This document shows positions 13,405-15,154 of a stretch of DNA of 15,154 nucleotides, in pieces. This DNA comes from an uncultured Clostridia bacterium (GTDB taxonomy: Bacteria > Bacillota > Clostridia > Christensenellales > CAG-138). The stretch lies in the NCBI GenBank assembly GCA_937915925.1, contig CALGGM010000162.1, forward strand, positions 1 to 15,154. Reading direction: 5' to 3'. Made by a program: the position numbers and the translations under genes. Within the stretch, counting starts at the first letter, position 1. Each line of letters starts with the position of its first letter. Below the pieces are notes generated by a model. It saw only the letters and a list, made by a program, of their open reading frames with translations. It had not been told where the DNA came from and searched no databases.

Positions 13405-15154
13405 TCAGAACTTGCCCGAATGTCCGCCGTGCGAGCCGCCGGAGGACGAGGTGTGCGTCGAGCTGCCGCCGTGGAAGCTGCTGCCGCCGCCTCCGCCGCG
13501 CGGACCGCCGGAGGAATCCTCGCGGATGACGTGGACCGAACGGCTCAGGTGCTTGTTCAGAAGCACGTTGCTGTTCTGCGTGAGCACGAACGAATTCGGC
13601 TTTAGGTATGGGTCGGCGTTCGTCTGCTTGCTGACGTCGGTGAGCTGCCGCTTCATCGAATTGACGGGGATGAAGCCGAACAGAAGTCCCGCGATCGCCG
13701 CAAGCGTGAACGTGAACCAGTTGACCGGCTTCCAGTTCAGGATGCTTTCGCCGCGCTCCGCAAAGGCGTCGAGCGCGCCGCCGACGCTGCCGCCCGAAAG
13801 GTTCGCGTCGACCTCTTTCACGAGCTTTGCGATCCGCTTGTCGGAGAACTTTTCCTTCGCAAGATCGCCGCGCACGGCAACGCCGCTGCCGTTCCTGTTC
13901 GCGCCGAGCACGACGGCGTTTCCTTCATAGACTGTGCCGCCGTCCAAAAAGCTCTTTGCAAGCGCATTCGGATCGGACACCTCTGCGTCATAGAGGAAGT
14001 AGAGCGCAACGCCGTACTGCTCGAAGAGCTGTTTCAAACGGATATTTCCGTTGCTGCGGGCGTCCTCCGAAATCGCGCCGTCTGCAAGGACGTGACCGTA
14101 ATCGCTGACGATCGCGATGCACTTATCCATGTACGCGTTCAAAGCGCCCTTCGTGTCGCCGGTTTTCAGATACGGCTCAACGGCGCCTGCTATGGCGGTC
14201 AGCGTTTCGTTTGGGAACTTCGCGCCGGCGATGGCGCCGGAGGTACGAATGCTGTACCCGTTCGCGCCGTGCACGAGCACGACCGTATTGACCTCAAACG
14301 TGCGGTTTTCGATAAAGTCGTTTAAGAACGCGTTCGCGTCGGTGATTGCGGGACTTTCGAGGAAATAGATCCCCACATCGTACTGCTCCGCCACGGATTC
14401 CGCGCGGTCGTTATGGCTCAGAAGCTCTGCGTCCGTCCACCCGTCGACGAAGACGCGGCGGTAATCGTACGGAATGCCTTCGCGCGCAGTCTTCAGAAGA
14501 TACTCGCAGGCGTCCGCGTAGGCAAGGAACCCGCGGTTGAAATCGTTGCGGGAGAGGTACGGCAAGAACCGATCCTCTAGATAGGTCTGAATGCCGTAGT
14601 CCGTAAACGCCGTGATCCCATAGCCGGAGGTTGAGATCGCAAAGTCGCGGTCCTCCATCGAGATCAGCAGCAGAATGCCGTCGCCGTTGACCGTCGTGCC
14701 GTTGGCGTCCGGCGTCGCGCCGTAGCCGTAGCCGTTATAGTCGAAGAAATCGTCGGCGTACGCCTCGGAGGTCTTCGCACCGAGGCTGTCGACCGTCGCC
14801 ACGATCACGTCGCACCGATATGCGCTGCCGATCTCCTTGAGCCGGTTCGAAAGCGCTTCCGCTTCGCTCGAGGAAAGAAGACCGGCCCGATCGACCACCG
14901 TCGGCTTTCCGGAATCGGTCAGCGCGATGTTCGCCGGAACGGACAGACCGCCCCCCGAACCGGCGGGCGCTGCGGGCGTTTCTGGATCGTATTCGTTCAG
15001 CACCTCGTCCGCCGCGTCGAGATACGCCATGATCTTGCCGTGCGGGTCGTTTTTGACCGAGCGGAACGCCTCCCAGAGCTTGCCGTCGGTGACGTCGTCG
15101 GGGAACGCGCCGATGGCGGCGTCGGTCTTCATGAAGTAATAGTGATCGGCATTG
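13405..15154 (-). CDS. TPM-domain membrane protein with Gly/Ser/His-rich tail, 5' end outside the window
   Basis: The frame is open to the right edge, reading NADHYYF directly before the first ATG (15132), which has no ribosome site. At least 582 residues are visible and the true N-terminus lies outside. Numbering from that ATG, a canonical TPM domain spans about 64-218 (VVDRAGLLSSSE, GDGILLLIS, TSGYG). Two further segments, about 235-345 and 350-468, repeat the TPM pattern in degenerate form. One membrane helix follows (WFTFTLAAIAGLLFGFIPV). A tail rich in Gly, Ser and His ends in GGHSGKF, as in many TPM proteins. TPM domains occur in a plant photosystem-repair phosphatase and in uncharacterised bacterial YgcG-like proteins; the role here is unknown. 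It is probably envelope-anchored with the tail at the far end. A terminator follows its stop. Confidence 0.82.
   Translation of the reverse strand, partial: NADHYYFMKTDAAIGAFPDDVTDGKLWEAFRSVKNDPHGKIMAYLDAADEVLNEYDPETPAAPAGSGGGLSVPANIALTDSGKPTVVDRAGLLSSSEAEALSNRLKEIGSAYRCDVIVATVDSLGAKTSEAYADDFFDYNGYGYGATPDANGTTVNGDGILLLISMEDRDFAISTSGYGITAFTDYGIQTYLEDRFLPYLSRNDFNRGFLAYADACEYLLKTAREGIPYDYRRVFVDGWTDAELLSHNDRAESVAEQYDVGIYFLESPAITDANAFLNDFIENRTFEVNTVVLVHGANGYSIRTSGAIAGAKFPNETLTAIAGAVEPYLKTGDTKGALNAYMDKCIAIVSDYGHVLADGAISEDARSNGNIRLKQLFEQYGVALYFLYDAEVSDPNALAKSFLDGGTVYEGNAVVLGANRNGSGVAVRGDLAKEKFSDKRIAKLVKEVDANLSGGSVGGALDAFAERGESILNWKPVNWFTFTLAAIAGLLFGFIPVNSMKRQLTDVSKQTNADPYLKPNSFVLTQNSNVLLNKHLSRSVHVIREDSSGGPRGGGGGSSFHGGSSTHTSSSGGSHGGHSGKF

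Overview
The window looks like a piece of a GC-rich anaerobic Clostridia-type (Bacillota) chromosome, probably from a gut or rumen environment. The grounds are: strong AAGGAGG ribosome sites, sigma-A type promoters (TTGACT-17-TACAAT, TTGTTT-17-TATAAT), a ferredoxin-linked 2-oxoacid oxidoreductase, a propionate-CoA-transferase-like enzyme, DegV and LUD proteins, and many short palindromic intergenic repeats. I cannot name a species. No rRNA, tRNA, CRISPR array or transposase is visible. Nearly all genes are on the minus strand; only the GntR regulator and one small ORF are on the plus strand.

Layout. 1-292: promoter and ribosome site of a gene beyond the left edge, an inverted-repeat element and the kbl terminator. 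293-2533: kbl and tdh, which convert threonine to glycine plus acetyl-CoA. 2567-2690: a miniature inverted-repeat element. 2697-3773: branched-chain aminotransferase (ilvE), divergent from a GntR/FCD regulator (3852-4538). 4539-6068: a family I CoA-transferase, stop-to-stop with the regulator. 6087-6299: an array of ten small hairpins with constant linkers. 6354-9672: a five-gene operon with a P-loop NTPase, a 2[4Fe-4S] ferredoxin and the alpha, beta and gamma subunits of a VOR-type 2-oxoacid:ferredoxin oxidoreductase, driven by a near-consensus promoter with two operator-like palindromes. 9876-10410: two divergent small proteins. 10479-11755: a LUD-domain protein and a frameshifted CPBP (CAAX protease-like) membrane protein. 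11828-12347: about 520 gene-free bases packed with hairpins, including a second linker/hairpin array and a duplicated 59-bp unit. 12348-13229: DegV. 13405-15154: a large TPM-domain membrane protein that runs off the right edge.

How the genes fit together (inference). IlvE makes branched 2-oxoacids from Val, Leu and Ile. The VOR complex oxidises them to branched acyl-CoA, reducing ferredoxin. The CoA-transferase can release the branched acid while forming acetyl-CoA from acetate. Tdh/Kbl adds threonine to the same acetyl-CoA pool. This is a compact amino-acid fermentation island. The embedded FCD-type regulator is the obvious candidate to bind the paired TGTCnGACA palindromes in the VOR promoter.

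Most unusual: the two hairpin arrays, in which the stems differ in sequence while the linkers stay constant. Also notable are the uncharacterised NTPase heading the VOR operon, a TTTGGGC heptamer exactly at the CPBP frame break, and a 15-base adapter-like sequence at the ilvE 3' end that may mark an assembly artefact.
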